From JAMXLO01 sp963818775 (GTDB lineage Bacteria; Pseudomonadota; Alphaproteobacteria; Acetobacterales; Acetobacteraceae): a DNA stretch of 64,000 nucleotides. The notes under the pieces are model-generated. The model was given only the letters and a program-made list of their open reading frames with translations. It was not told where the DNA came from and did not search any database. Positions 24,180 through 33,117 of the stretch are shown here, in pieces. Location of the stretch: contig CAWFUF010000005.1 in the NCBI GenBank assembly GCA_963818775.1, positions 1-64,000 on the forward strand, read 5' to 3'. A program made the translations under genes and the position numbers. How positions within the stretch are numbered: the first letter of the stretch is position 1; each line of letters opens with the position of its first letter.

Positions 24180-25817
24180 TCACGTTGGCTGGTAGTAGTC
24201 ACGATAACGAGTGCGCAACTCCGTCTTGAGCAGCTTGCCGGTCGCGGTGTGCGGCAGTTCGTTCACCACCACCACCGCGTCGGGCAGCCACCACTTTGCC
24301 ACCTGGCCCTGATAGAGCTTCAGCACGGAGGCTGGATCCACCGTGTGGCCCGGTCGCGGCACGACGAGGAGCAGCGGCCGTTCATCCCATTTCGGATGCT
24401 GCGCCGCCACCACCGCCGCCTCAGCCACATCGGGGTGCGAAACCGCGATGTTCTCAAGCGCAATTGAGCTGATCCACTCGCCGCCAGATTTTATCACATC
24501 CTTCGAGCGGTCGGTGATTTCCATATAGCCGTCACGATCGATGGTCGCGACGTCGCCGGTGGCGAACCAGCCATCGGCGTCGCATGCGCTGCCCGGTGCG
24601 TCTCCGTAGTAGCCGCTGCACACCCACGGTCCACGCACCATCAGGTCGCCAAATTGCCTGCCGTCCCACGGCAGCTCGCGGCCGTCACCGTCAACGATTT
24701 TCATATCGATGCCCGCCAGGACGCGACCCTGTTTCAGCATGTGGCGCACGGCGGGTTCCCCGGTCAGATCGGCCTGCGCCACTTTCGGCGCATTGTAGGT
24801 GCCGACCGGGCTGAGTTCCGTCATGCCCCAGCCATGCTCCACTACGACGCCGAATTCGTCGCGGAACGCTTCGATGAGCAGCGGCGGTGCCGCTGAGCCA
24901 CCGGTCATGATCCGCTTTACCGTCGCCAGTTTCTCGCCGCTCGCGCGCAGATGCTGCAGCAGGCCGAGCCAAACCGTCGGTACTCCACAACTTATCGTCA
25001 CACGCTCCTGGTTGAACAGGCCCGCGAGGCTGGCGCCATCGAGGTGGCGCCCCGGCAGCACCAGCGCGGCACCGGTCAGCGCGGCGGCGTAGGGAATTCC
25101 CCAGGCGTTGACGTGGAACATCGGCACGACGGGCAGGATGCGGCTGGTGGCGCGCAGATCCAGGACGTCCGGCAACGCGATCGCGTAGGCGTGGAGCACC
25201 GTCGAGCGGTGGCTGTACAGCACGCCCTTCGGCCGCCCGGTGGTGCCGGAGGTGTAGCAGAGGGCGCTCGCGATGTTCTCATCGAAGCTCGGCCAAGTGT
25301 AGTCATCATCCGCGGCCGCCATCAATTCATCGTAGCAGAGCAAACGCATGCCGCTTGGCAGATCGAGCGCCGGCATCGAAGCGGCATCGGTCATCATCAC
25401 CACGGTACGCACGCTGTCCTTGATCCTTGCGGCGATACCGCCGATCAGCGGCGCGAAGCCGGGATCGACGAACAGCGCGCTATCACCCGCATGATTGATG
25501 ATGTAGGCGATGTCATCCGGTGCAAGCCGGGGGTTGATCGTGTGGCAGATCGCCTGCACGCCCGACGTGGCGTAGTACACCTCGAGATGCCGGTAGTCGT
25601 TCCACGCCAGGGTGCCGACGCGGTCCTGGGCTGTCACGCCGAGCCCTTGCAGCGCTCGCACGAGCTGCCGTGCGCGGCGCTCTGTCTCCGCCCATGTCGT
25701 ATGATGCAGCGTACCTGATGCAGTCGCCGAGACCACTTCAGCACCCCCATGATGCCGCGCCGCATGGCTGAGCAGCCAGGAGACCAGCAGCGGCTGTTGT
25801 TGCATCATTCCCAGCAT
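24180..25817 (-). CDS. Long-chain fatty-acid--CoA ligase (AMP-binding)
   Basis: 545 aa from ATG 25817, preceded by GGAGG. Adenylate-forming enzyme activating carboxylic acids to acyl-CoAs. P-loop-like YTSGTTGRPKGVLYSHRS (~residues 185-205), the AMP-contacting GWGMTE, and YMEITDRSKDVIKSGGEWIS with the C-terminal catalytic Lys in TATGKLLKTEL. The linker sequence is typical of the medium/long chain FadD-like branch. It diverges from the SDR gene at 25912, sharing a 94-base promoter region. Confidence 0.92.
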   Translation of the reverse strand: MLGMMQQQPLLVSWLLSHAARHHGGAEVVSATASGTLHHTTWAETERRARQLVRALQGLGVTAQDRVGTLAWNDYRHLEVYYATSGVQAICHTINPRLAPDDIAYIINHAGDSALFVDPGFAPLIGGIAARIKDSVRTVVMMTDAASMPALDLPSGMRLLCYDELMAAADDDYTWPSFDENIASALCYTSGTTGRPKGVLYSHRSTVLHAYAIALPDVLDLRATSRILPVVPMFHVNAWGIPYAAALTGAALVLPGRHLDGASLAGLFNQERVTISCGVPTVWLGLLQHLRASGEKLATVKRIMTGGSAAPPLLIEAFRDEFGVVVEHGWGMTELSPVGTYNAPKVAQADLTGEPAVRHMLKQGRVLAGIDMKIVDGDGRELPWDGRQFGDLMVRGPWVCSGYYGDAPGSACDADGWFATGDVATIDRDGYMEITDRSKDVIKSGGEWISSIALENIAVSHPDVAEAAVVAAQHPKWDERPLLLVVPRPGHTVDPASVLKLYQGQVAKWWLPDAVVVVNELPHTATGKLLKTELRTRYRDYYQPT

Positions 25818-25911
25818 GACGTGCCTCCAGTGTGCGGGGAGGGTTTCCTCGCCGCTGTTTCCGGTGATGATAGGCAGCCTGAGAGGGACAAACCAAGCGC
25901 GGAGGTTGGCC

Positions 25912-26604
25912 ATGGAAATGCGATCGGCACTGATCGTGGGCGTGGGGAGCGGTCTGAGCGCCTCGCTGGCCCGGTTGTTCGCGAAGAACGGGCTGCAGGT
26001 GGCGTTGGCATCCCGCAACCCAGACCGACTTGCGGTCCTGGCGCGGGAGACTGCCGCGGCGACCTTCGCCTGCGAGGCCGCCGAACCGGAGGAGGTCGGT
26101 GGCCTGTTCGACGCAGTGATCGCCACGCAGGGCGTGCCGGACATCGTGGTGTTCAACGCCTCGGCCCGGGCGCGCGGACCGGTCGCCGAACTTGATCCCG
26201 AGGCCGTAGCGCGCGCTATCGCGGTGAGCGCCTATGCGGGATTCCTGGTCGGGCAGCAGGCGGCGCGTAACATGCTGCCGCGAGGCTCCGGCGCGATCCT
26301 GTTCACCGGTGCGTCCGCCAGCGTGAAGGGCTATCCACTGTCGGCTCCCTTCGCGATGGGCAAGTTCGCACTGCGCGGCCTGGCGCAGAGCATGGCGCGT
26401 GAACTTGCCCCGCAAGGCATTCACGTAGCACATTTCGTCATCGATGGCGCGATCCGCAACCCGGGACGGAACGAGCCGCCGGACAAGCCGGACAGCATGC
26501 TCGATCCCGACGCGATCGCCGCGAGCTATTGGCATGTGGTGCAGCAGCCTCGCAGTGCCTGGACCTGGGAGATGGAACTGCGTCCTTGGGTCGAGCGGTT
26601 CTGA
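25912..26604 (+). CDS. Short-chain dehydrogenase/reductase lacking the active-site Tyr
   Basis: 230 aa from ATG 25912 with GGAGG 7 bases upstream. Rossmann opener ALIVGVGSGLSASLARLF; NASA (N82) replaces NNAG. The expected YxxxK reads F147-A-M-G-K151, so the catalytic tyrosine is phenylalanine. The Ser region is GASASVKG (S135/S137). The substitution fits a recognisable SDR subgroup with SAPFAMGKFALR, so the protein may bind NAD(P) without normal reductase chemistry. Followed at 8 bases by a membrane protein gene. Confidence 0.85.
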   Translation: MEMRSALIVGVGSGLSASLARLFAKNGLQVALASRNPDRLAVLARETAAATFACEAAEPEEVGGLFDAVIATQGVPDIVVFNASARARGPVAELDPEAVARAIAVSAYAGFLVGQQAARNMLPRGSGAILFTGASASVKGYPLSAPFAMGKFALRGLAQSMARELAPQGIHVAHFVIDGAIRNPGRNEPPDKPDSMLDPDAIAASYWHVVQQPRSAWTWEMELRPWVERF

Positions 26605-26612
26605 GGTGCAGC

Positions 26613-27077
26613 TTGGACCGTAGGATCATCGCTCTCGTCTGGGTTGGTGGCGTCGTGCTGATGGCCGCGGTGTATGCCATCGGGCCGCAGCAGTTCCTCG
26701 CGTCGTGCGAGGCGATCAGCATGGCTGCTGCACGGTTTTTCGATGACCTGATCGCCACGTTGATGTGGCGCACCTTCGAGGCGATGCGCGCCGCCGCGAT
26801 TGCGCTCTATGCAGTCTTCGTGGTGCTTGCTGTGCTGGCCATGCAACGCGGTCTGCGCGTGGGCGGAATGCTGGTGGGCGTCTCCATCGTATTCGCGTTG
26901 TTGGTTCGCACGGACTGGTACGATCCGGGCACCAAATGGTTTGCTGCCGCGCTGCTGACAGCGATTGCCGCTGGCGTGACGACAAGGCGCTTGCTTCACG
27001 CAACGTCGCCGCGCGATCCAACCAATCCTTGGGGGGCGCGGTTTGGCGGCAAAAATCAGAAAGGTTCGGCCCCTTAG
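26613..27077 (+). CDS. Small integral membrane protein
   Basis: 154 aa from TTG 26613, placed by a GAGG 6 bases upstream. Three or four hydrophobic segments: IIALVWVGGVVLMAAVYAIG, AIALYAVFVVLAVLAMQ, MLVGVSIVFALLVRT, and FAAALLTAIAAG. The C-terminal tail is polar and Arg/Gly rich. No known family; probably cotranscribed with the SDR gene. Confidence 0.6.
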   Translation: MDRRIIALVWVGGVVLMAAVYAIGPQQFLASCEAISMAAARFFDDLIATLMWRTFEAMRAAAIALYAVFVVLAVLAMQRGLRVGGMLVGVSIVFALLVRTDWYDPGTKWFAAALLTAIAAGVTTRRLLHATSPRDPTNPWGARFGGKNQKGSAP

Positions 27078-27131
27078 TTGACCATCGGTCTGTCGCCGAC
27101 GCATGCTTTGGCGTCTTGGGAGGGCTCAATC

Positions 27132-27458
27132 ATGCTATATGAACTGCGTATCTATGAGTGCGTGCCCGGCCGGCTGCCCGATCTGATGAAGCGCTTTGAC
27201 ACCATCACGCTGAAGCTGTGGGAAAAGCATGGCATCAAGCAGGCTGGATTCTGGACCACGGTGATCGGCGAGTTGAATCAGACGCTGTACTACTTCGTTG
27301 TGTGGGACTCACTCGCAGAGCGGGAAAAGAAGTGGAATGCGTTCGGCGTAGATCCGGAGTGGATCAAGGCTCGCGCCGAGACCGAGAAGAACGGCGCGAT
27401 CGTCGCCAACGTAAAGAACTTCATCCTTGCGCCGACTGCGTTTTCGGCGGTGAAGTAG
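27132..27458 (+). CDS. NIPSNAP family protein
   Basis: 108 aa from ATG 27132. Dimeric ferredoxin-like alpha+beta barrel: MLYELRIYECVPGRLPDLMKRF, KHGIKQAGFWTTVIGELNQTLYYFVVWDS, and the helix AEREKKWNAFGVDPEWIKARAE. Typical for the family, of unclear biochemical role, often near catabolic genes. A GGGAGGGC precedes the start at about 10 bases. Confidence 0.88.
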   Translation: MLYELRIYECVPGRLPDLMKRFDTITLKLWEKHGIKQAGFWTTVIGELNQTLYYFVVWDSLAEREKKWNAFGVDPEWIKARAETEKNGAIVANVKNFILAPTAFSAVK

Positions 27459-27496
27459 ATCAATACCAGCGCCGGCGGCACGATCTCCGCCGGCTG

Positions 27497-28420
27497 CTAC
27501 CGCACCGCCACGAACATCTGCTTCGTCGCGAATGACAGCCACACGCGCCGCGATCGCAGCCAGTCCGCGCCGAGCAGCATGTCGACGATGGGCACCATAT
27601 GCACTGGCGCCACCCATAAAGTTGGATCGCGCGTTGCGTCGGGGCCGACGCGCATCTCGGCGAAGTGATGGCGATGCATCACCACTGGCGCCGGTCCGAC
27701 ACCTGCGCCATTGCCGGCAGGGTCACCCGCCAGCAATTCGGGAGTGATGCCTAGCCGGAACATGCCCGACGCGGTGATCAGGCTGCCGCTGGCGCCGGTA
27801 TCTATCAGCGCACGCAGCGGCCGGCCGTCGACCACCACCTGCACCACCAGCGCGCTGTCCATCGACGGGATGGCCGGGATCGCCGCGTAAGGCGTCGTCC
27901 AGGGCAGGAACCCCGCGCTACAGCCCTGAACATCAAATAGCGTAAGTCGGCCATTGGGGAGGTCGAGGTCGAGATCGAACGGCGAGAGGAAGTCGCGGCC
28001 CAGTAGCCCGGTGATCGGGCGGCCATCAACAGCGTTCACTGGCAGCGGCCCGACCATTACGCTGGCGCCGCCGGTCAGCGTCCGGCGGTGCAGCGTTGTC
28101 GTGCCGAGACGCAGCGAGCGAGGCAGGGCGTCCGGGCGCTCCTGAACGCCGCCTATGCCGCGGATCGCGGTTGCCACCCACTGGTCGCGCTCCAGTTTGA
28201 GGTTGCGAACCGCGTCGTCGCCCATCAGCGTTCGGTAGGCACCCGTGTCGACGATGAAGGTCGCATCGACATCGTTCACCTGCACCGTCGTCAAAGGGGT
28301 GTTGCGGACGATCTCGACCGGCGCGGCGCTCTGCGGCACGACGCGACAGGCCGCCTGCGCCGGTACGGTGAGGAAGGCGAGTGCGGCGGCGAAGAGGAGC
28401 GAAAGGCAGGTTTGTCGCAT
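27497..28420 (-). CDS. Secreted retropepsin-like aspartyl protease with two DTG motifs
   Basis: 307 aa. Signal peptide (residues 1-23, LSLLFAAALAFLTVPAQA). Two aspartyl-protease half-domains on one chain: FIVDTGAYRTLMGDDAV (about 55-70) and ALIDTGASGSLITASGMF (about 205-222). Each half carries a flap-like segment and a hydrophobic-hydrophobic-Gly end (LLGRDFLSPFDLDLD; LLGADWLRS). It should work as a single-chain, two-lobed protease in the periplasm. Targets unknown. Confidence 0.85.
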   Translation of the reverse strand: MRQTCLSLLFAAALAFLTVPAQAACRVVPQSAAPVEIVRNTPLTTVQVNDVDATFIVDTGAYRTLMGDDAVRNLKLERDQWVATAIRGIGGVQERPDALPRSLRLGTTTLHRRTLTGGASVMVGPLPVNAVDGRPITGLLGRDFLSPFDLDLDLPNGRLTLFDVQGCSAGFLPWTTPYAAIPAIPSMDSALVVQVVVDGRPLRALIDTGASGSLITASGMFRLGITPELLAGDPAGNGAGVGPAPVVMHRHHFAEMRVGPDATRDPTLWVAPVHMVPIVDMLLGADWLRSRRVWLSFATKQMFVAVR

Positions 28421-28531
28421 GGCGTCCGGCGAAGTATTCAGCCCGGGATGCCCAATGCGCCAGCCCCCCCTTCATTGTCCGCGCCGCGCAGTGCCGTCAG
28501 GTTCGCATCCGACCAGTACCTGCCACCGGCC

Positions 28532-29302
28532 TCACTGCTCCGGATCAGTCACGTGGCTCGACGCCAGGTGCACCGTCTGCCGGTTTCGTACAGATGCGGC
28601 GGGCGCCTCCGCCACTTCCTCATACGTGTGCCACCCACGCTCGGTTGGCGGGCGTAGGTCACTGGGCACCGGGTTCAGTTGTGGCTGCGGTGCTGGGGCA
28701 CCGGACGCGGTCACCATCACGCCGGTGTCGGGCCGGTCATAGATGAAGCCGTAGGTCGGATAAACGCTGCCGAAATGACCGGCCTCGCCCAAGCCCACGC
28801 GAACGGCGCTCCAATCATTGGCCTCGGAGACATCAACCACGGGGATGTTGCGGGCAACGCCACCATGCATACCGGGTCCCCACCAATTGGCATGCTCAAT
28901 CTCGATCTCCCGCGGATTGATGACCCGGCTGACCACCGCGACATGGCCTAGTCGCATCCGCCCGTTGGAGCGGAATGTCAGCACGCTGCCTGACTCGGGA
29001 ACACTGCCGCGAGCATAGATACCCGCCGCATTGTCCCACCATTGCCAGGCATTGCCGACAACCGCGATGCCTGAATCGCTACGTGCAAATGGCACGCAGG
29101 ACAGGCCGGCGTGCGCATATTGGCCGTGCAGCATGGTCCTGCCGTGGTATTTGGCAGCCGCATATCTCTCATACGCTGTTTGCGGCAACTGTCGTGGCTG
29201 TCGGTTGGGCGAGGCATCGGCGGGCGGCACGGCGACCTGGTAACTCAAGGCCAGAAATGATCCGAAAACTATGGATTTCGCGCTGGTTCCCCAACCACGC
29301 AT
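28532..29302 (-). CDS. Secreted CHAP-domain peptidoglycan amidase
   Basis: 256 aa with an N-terminal hydrophobic leader (SIVFGSFLALSYQVAVPPADA). The CHAP fold is marked by the catalytic Cys in SCVPFARSDSGI, the His in LGHVAVVSRV and the following IEIEHANWWG. These enzymes cut peptide cross-links or amide bonds in cell wall murein. The C-terminal 60 residues are Pro-rich and low-complexity. It lies next to the aspartyl protease gene in the same direction, with 111 bases between. Confidence 0.85.
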   Translation of the reverse strand: MRGWGTSAKSIVFGSFLALSYQVAVPPADASPNRQPRQLPQTAYERYAAAKYHGRTMLHGQYAHAGLSCVPFARSDSGIAVVGNAWQWWDNAAGIYARGSVPESGSVLTFRSNGRMRLGHVAVVSRVINPREIEIEHANWWGPGMHGGVARNIPVVDVSEANDWSAVRVGLGEAGHFGSVYPTYGFIYDRPDTGVMVTASGAPAPQPQLNPVPSDLRPPTERGWHTYEEVAEAPAASVRNRQTVHLASSHVTDPEQ

Positions 29303-29556
29303 GCGGCCCGCTCCCTGATTGCTCGTTCGAAGGTCTGTGCTTCGCTAGCAACAGGGTTGCAAAGATGGCAATCCCACCTGGGCGCTCATTCCGCGTCCGA
29401 GGCCGCACTTATTGGATTGGACCCTGTGGACAAGGCGAGAGTCCGGGACAATTATCCTAATTTGGCATTCTGTTCATGGTTTGACCAGATCGGGCCTATG
29501 ACAAGCGACTCCGCAAGCCGAGCATCACGCCGCTGGAGTCGCTCGTCGTACGGGAG

Positions 29557-29907
29557 CTATTTGCAGGCCGTCACCATGATTTCGACGAGAATCGACGGGT
29601 TCGCGAGCTCGGCCTGCACGCACGCACGTGCCGGCGCGCCGCCCTTTGGCAGCCAGGGAGTCCACACTTCGTTCATCGCGTCACGATCGCGGATGTTCTT
29701 CACCCAGATCAGTGCTTGCAGAAGCCGCGTGTTGTCTGTGCCGTGCAATTCCAGAAGCTGATCGATCTGGGCGAGCACATCGGCCGTCTGTCCCTTGATG
29801 TCCTTGCTGGTGTCCTTGGCGGTTACTCCCTGAAGATACACAAATCCGTGGTATTCCACGGCCTTGGCAAGGATGCTGCCCGGATCGGTGCGGCTGATGG
29901 ATGGCAT
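29557..29907 (-). CDS. RidA (YjgF/YER057c/UK114) family protein
   Basis: 116 aa. ATG 29907 chosen because GGGGAG lies 10 bases upstream. Trimeric enamine/imine deaminase fold: VEYHGFVYLQGVTA, DVLAQIDQLLELHGTDNTRLLQALIWVKNI, and PARACVQAELANPSILVEIMV with the conserved Arg that binds carboxylates. It removes reactive 2-aminoacrylate-type intermediates. It is monocistronic here. Confidence 0.92.
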   Translation of the reverse strand: MPSISRTDPGSILAKAVEYHGFVYLQGVTAKDTSKDIKGQTADVLAQIDQLLELHGTDNTRLLQALIWVKNIRDRDAMNEVWTPWLPKGGAPARACVQAELANPSILVEIMVTACK

Positions 29908-29996
29908 TGTCGGTCTCCCCATGTTGCGGTGGCCGCGGCCTTCTAGGGCATGCGCCGGGTTCAGGCCAGCGTCCGACGCGATCTGCTGCGCAGCGA

Positions 29997-30329
29997 TCAG
30001 GGCGTCGCGGGCGCAGGTTCCGTGCCGGGGGAGCGATCGGTTTCGGTGCCGGTGTTGCGCACACAGTCGCGCACCATGTTCTCGTGATCGAAGCGCTGCG
30101 CCAGCCCACGATCGGTCACACCCGGTGTGTAGTTCGCGGAATACGGAGAGTCGCGATTGCTGATGGTGTAGATCGTGTCGCGGTTATTGCGGTCGTACAC
30201 TGCGTCAGCATGCTCGCGGCAGGCCGCCAGAGTCTCGGCATCCGCGCGTGCTTGGCCTGTCGGTGGCGCTGGCAGCGTGCATCGGACGAGCACGAGCGTC
30301 GCCAGCAGTAGGAGCAGAAGGCGGCTCAC
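29997..30329 (-). CDS. Putative small lipoprotein
   Basis: 110 aa from GTG 30329, which overlaps the TGA of the upstream gene by 4 bases. Hydrophobic leader LLLLLLATLVLVRC ending in a Cys at residue 17 that fits a loose lipobox. The mature part has two further cysteines (ACREHADAV; VRDCVRN) that could form a disulfide, and the segment YDRNNRDTIYTISNRDSPYSANYTPGV. No family known. Coupled to the 181-aa upstream gene. Confidence 0.6.
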   Translation of the reverse strand: MSRLLLLLLATLVLVRCTLPAPPTGQARADAETLAACREHADAVYDRNNRDTIYTISNRDSPYSANYTPGVTDRGLAQRFDHENMVRDCVRNTGTETDRSPGTEPAPATP

Positions 30330-30871
30330 GATGTTGCTCCGGTCAAGCGCGGGAGCGTTTGGCCGTCGAGCGCAAGTCCGAAGGCAAATTGTGCAAGCCG
30401 GCCGCGGAAACCGGTTTCATCGAAGCGCGCTTCGGCGGTCAATGGAGCACTTGCAGCAGCGCCGAGCAGAGAGGGATGCAACTCTGCGCCGTCGCGCCGG
30501 AGCAGGCAGAGCGAGTCCGCCCAGCGCGCCCGCGCCAGTAGATCCACCAACGCGAGCAAACGCAGGCAGACCGCAAGCCCGTAGCTGTTGCGTAACCCGA
30601 TGGTGCCGTCCACCGCATCGGCCCAACAGCACGCGTCGCGATCGGCCAAAGCGAGGTCGCCGTATGAGCCGTCATGACGCTCGAAGCGGAAGAAGCGGTT
30701 GACGCCCCAGTGTTGCGCCAGGGCGGCGTCGCGCGCGGCGTACCAGGCGCGTTCCAGGTCGCGGCGGCGCACGGACGGCAACTCCTCCGGGGGCAATCGG
30801 ACGAGATAGGTCAGCGACCCATCGGGGCCAGAACCAACCTGCACAGACGCCGGGTGTTCGGACGCACTCAT
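30326..30871 (-). CDS. Hypothetical protein (181 aa)
   Basis: From ATG 30871; the longer frame upstream is antisense to the amidase gene. Soluble, with an N-terminal strand pair (VQVGSGPDGSLTYLVRLPPEEL), helix RRRDLERAWYAARDAALAQHWG, then VNRFFRFERHDGSYGDLALADRDACCWADAVDGT and an alanine/leucine-rich helical end. Family not recognised. Divergent from the amidase gene by 71 bases and coupled to the lipoprotein gene. Confidence 0.6.
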   Translation of the reverse strand: MSASEHPASVQVGSGPDGSLTYLVRLPPEELPSVRRRDLERAWYAARDAALAQHWGVNRFFRFERHDGSYGDLALADRDACCWADAVDGTIGLRNSYGLAVCLRLLALVDLLARARWADSLCLLRRDGAELHPSLLGAAASAPLTAEARFDETGFRGRLAQFAFGLALDGQTLPRLTGATS

Positions 30872-30942
30872 CGACGGGAAGGATGGACCCGCAAGGCAGC
30901 TTGCGCCAGCCTGTGCATGCGTTTGCCGAGGAGAATTTAGCC

Positions 30943-32211
30943 ATGCACGACCCGGCGAAATTAACCGCAACCGAAGCAGTCCGAGCGATGCGCGAGGGAA
31001 GCTTGCATCCGGTCGATCTGATGGAGGCATGCCTTGAGCGAATTGCAGAGCGCGAATTGGCGGTGCGTGCCTTCTCGTGGTTCGATGCGGATGCCGCGCG
31101 GCGTGCAGCTTTGGTGGCGCGGCCGGGAGCGTTGCATGGCTTGCCGATCGGGGTGAAGGACGTGTTGGATACTGCCGACATGCCGAGTGAGTACGGCTCG
31201 CCAATCTGGCGTGGGTGGCAGCCTCGCGCCGACGCCGCCGCCGTGGCCTGGGCGCGCGCGGCCGGCGGCGTAATAATTGGCAAGACTGTCACCACCGAGT
31301 TTGCCACACGGAAACCTGGTCCGACGGCAAACCCGCACAATCTGAAGCATACGCCAGGCGGTTCCAGCAGCGGGTCTGCGGCGGGCGTGGCGGACTGTTT
31401 CTTTCCGCTCGCCTACGGCACGCAGACGGCAGGAAGCGTGATCCGGCCGGCGGCATTCTGTGGCGTCGTGGGCTACAAGCCGAGCTACGGCACGATCAAC
31501 CGCTTCGGCATGAAGCTTATGTCGGAGAGCCTTGATACTGTGGGGGTGATAACTCGCAGCGTCGCTGACTGCGCGCTGTTTGCCGGTGCCGTGGCCGGGC
31601 GGGACCTCGGCGATCCGGACGTTCGGCCAGAGCGGGCGCCTCGCATCGGTATCTGCCAGTCGCCCGCATGGGGTGCGGCATTGCCTGAGACGCAGGCGCT
31701 CCTGCCTCGTGTTGCCATGGCGCTCTCGCGCGCTGGAGCCACTGTGGTGGATCGTGAGCTATCAGCGAGCGTGGCAGCAATCGCCGAAGCGCATCCGATC
31801 GTGATGAATAACGAAAGCGGCCGGGCGTTGGGTTGGGAACTGTCGAATGTACCCGGGCAGATCAGCGAGGGGTTGCGCGAGCGCCTGGAGTTTGGGCTGT
31901 CGCAGAGCGAGGCAAAGGTGGCTGAGGCATATGCGACATTCGACCACGCACAATGCGGGTTTCCGCTCTGCATGGAAGGGCTGGATGCGCTGGTGACTCC
32001 GTCAGCGGCGGGTCAGGCGCCCGCCGGGCTGCAGTGGACAGGCGATCCGGTGTTCAACCTGATCTGGACCAGCCTGCACGTTCCTTGTGTCACGGTGCCC
32101 GCCGGCGCTGGTCCCGACGGCCTGCCACTCGGCATTCAGATTGTCACGCGGATGGGCGAGGACCGGCAGGCGCTGGCCTGGGCGCAGTGGGTGATGGCCG
32201 CTTTATCCTGA
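30943..32211 (+). CDS. Amidase (amidase signature family)
   Basis: 422 aa from ATG 30943 after GAGGAGAA. Catalytic Lys in LPIGVKDVLDTADMP, and the Ser-rich signature GGSSSGSAAGVAD with the second Ser of GTQTAGSVIRPAAFCG, giving the Ser-Ser-Lys triad. Hydrolyses an amide to acid and ammonia. It is distinct from GatA by genomic context and by length at the short end of the family. Substrate unknown. Confidence 0.9.
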   Translation: MHDPAKLTATEAVRAMREGSLHPVDLMEACLERIAERELAVRAFSWFDADAARRAALVARPGALHGLPIGVKDVLDTADMPSEYGSPIWRGWQPRADAAAVAWARAAGGVIIGKTVTTEFATRKPGPTANPHNLKHTPGGSSSGSAAGVADCFFPLAYGTQTAGSVIRPAAFCGVVGYKPSYGTINRFGMKLMSESLDTVGVITRSVADCALFAGAVAGRDLGDPDVRPERAPRIGICQSPAWGAALPETQALLPRVAMALSRAGATVVDRELSASVAAIAEAHPIVMNNESGRALGWELSNVPGQISEGLRERLEFGLSQSEAKVAEAYATFDHAQCGFPLCMEGLDALVTPSAAGQAPAGLQWTGDPVFNLIWTSLHVPCVTVPAGAGPDGLPLGIQIVTRMGEDRQALAWAQWVMAALS

Positions 32212-33108
32212 AAGAAGCGCCTCCCGTAGCTTCTCCCGCCCCGCCTCGCCAGCGCTCAGCGACGTAGAGTTCACGATTGCGAGGCGAAAGCCGCCTGGGG
32301 GCATGGCGTGGTGCTCCGGCGCCTTGTCTTCGTGAAAGGTGATCTGCACGCTGGATACGCCCGGAATGGCCAGTACTTCGCCGATCAGCGCCGCGGGCGG
32401 GTGGCGATACCGTGGGCCATGTGGCCCGAACAGCACCACGCTGTATCCGTCGGTGCGATTGGCGTCCGGATAGTCCCAGTCCCCGGTGACATGCAGGAGC
32501 ACCACGGCCTCCACCCAGCCTGGACCATAAAGATCAGGCCATTGGTCGGCGAAGCGCAGATGAGCCTCGATGATGCGCCCACCAATCGTCTCGAAATTCA
32601 CCATGCCAGTGTAGCCGCGCAGGTGCCGGCGGGACCATGCGCCGCACCAGTCCTCGATCTCCGGCATTGCTTCGGCGTGGATGAGCCAATGATCGAACGT
32701 GCCGCCCGGTCCCGTGGCGCCCGTGGTGTGCCGCCACCAGCGCGGTTCGCCGTCGACCAGCGCCACATCGGTGCTGACGTGCGCACCGGTCAGCAGCGTG
32801 CACCAGAAGTGTCCGGCGGTCAGTGCCGCCCTGTACTCCTCGGCCGAGGCGATGACCTGGCTGCCGGTGCCCATGCCGCGCAGGTTCATGATTGGCTTGG
32901 AGAACACCGGGAACGACGGCGGCATCACACCGTGCGGAGCGGCCAGCAGGCCCTGTGACAAGGCTACCGCAAGCTTGTCGTAGATCCAGCGATGTGCGGG
33001 GAACCATTCCCACGAATCAGGATCTTCGGTGGAGATGCGCACGTCCGGCGGGCAGTCGATGTGCTCGAAATACTGGAACCGCCAGGGATCAGCCTCGCAG
33101 ATTGGCAT
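32203..33108 (-). CDS. Hypothetical protein with ATP-grasp-like features
   Basis: 301 aa, cytosolic. Segments such as PVFSKPIMNLRGMGTGSQVIASAEEY, GAHVSTDVALVDGEPRWWRHTTG, and LRGYTGMVNFETIGGRIIEAHLRFADQW resemble the nucleotide-binding and metal-binding parts of ATP-grasp ligases, where a lysine lies in a K(P/T) strand and a C-terminal N-F-E segment binds Mg. I cannot confirm catalysis. It overlaps the 3' end of the amidase gene by 9 bases and lies 9 bases upstream of the Mo-cofactor gene's stop, at the tail of the cox-like block. Confidence 0.55.
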   Translation of the reverse strand: MPICEADPWRFQYFEHIDCPPDVRISTEDPDSWEWFPAHRWIYDKLAVALSQGLLAAPHGVMPPSFPVFSKPIMNLRGMGTGSQVIASAEEYRAALTAGHFWCTLLTGAHVSTDVALVDGEPRWWRHTTGATGPGGTFDHWLIHAEAMPEIEDWCGAWSRRHLRGYTGMVNFETIGGRIIEAHLRFADQWPDLYGPGWVEAVVLLHVTGDWDYPDANRTDGYSVVLFGPHGPRYRHPPAALIGEVLAIPGVSSVQITFHEDKAPEHHAMPPGGFRLAIVNSTSLSAGEAGREKLREALLSG

Positions 33109-33117
33109 TGGCCGGTC

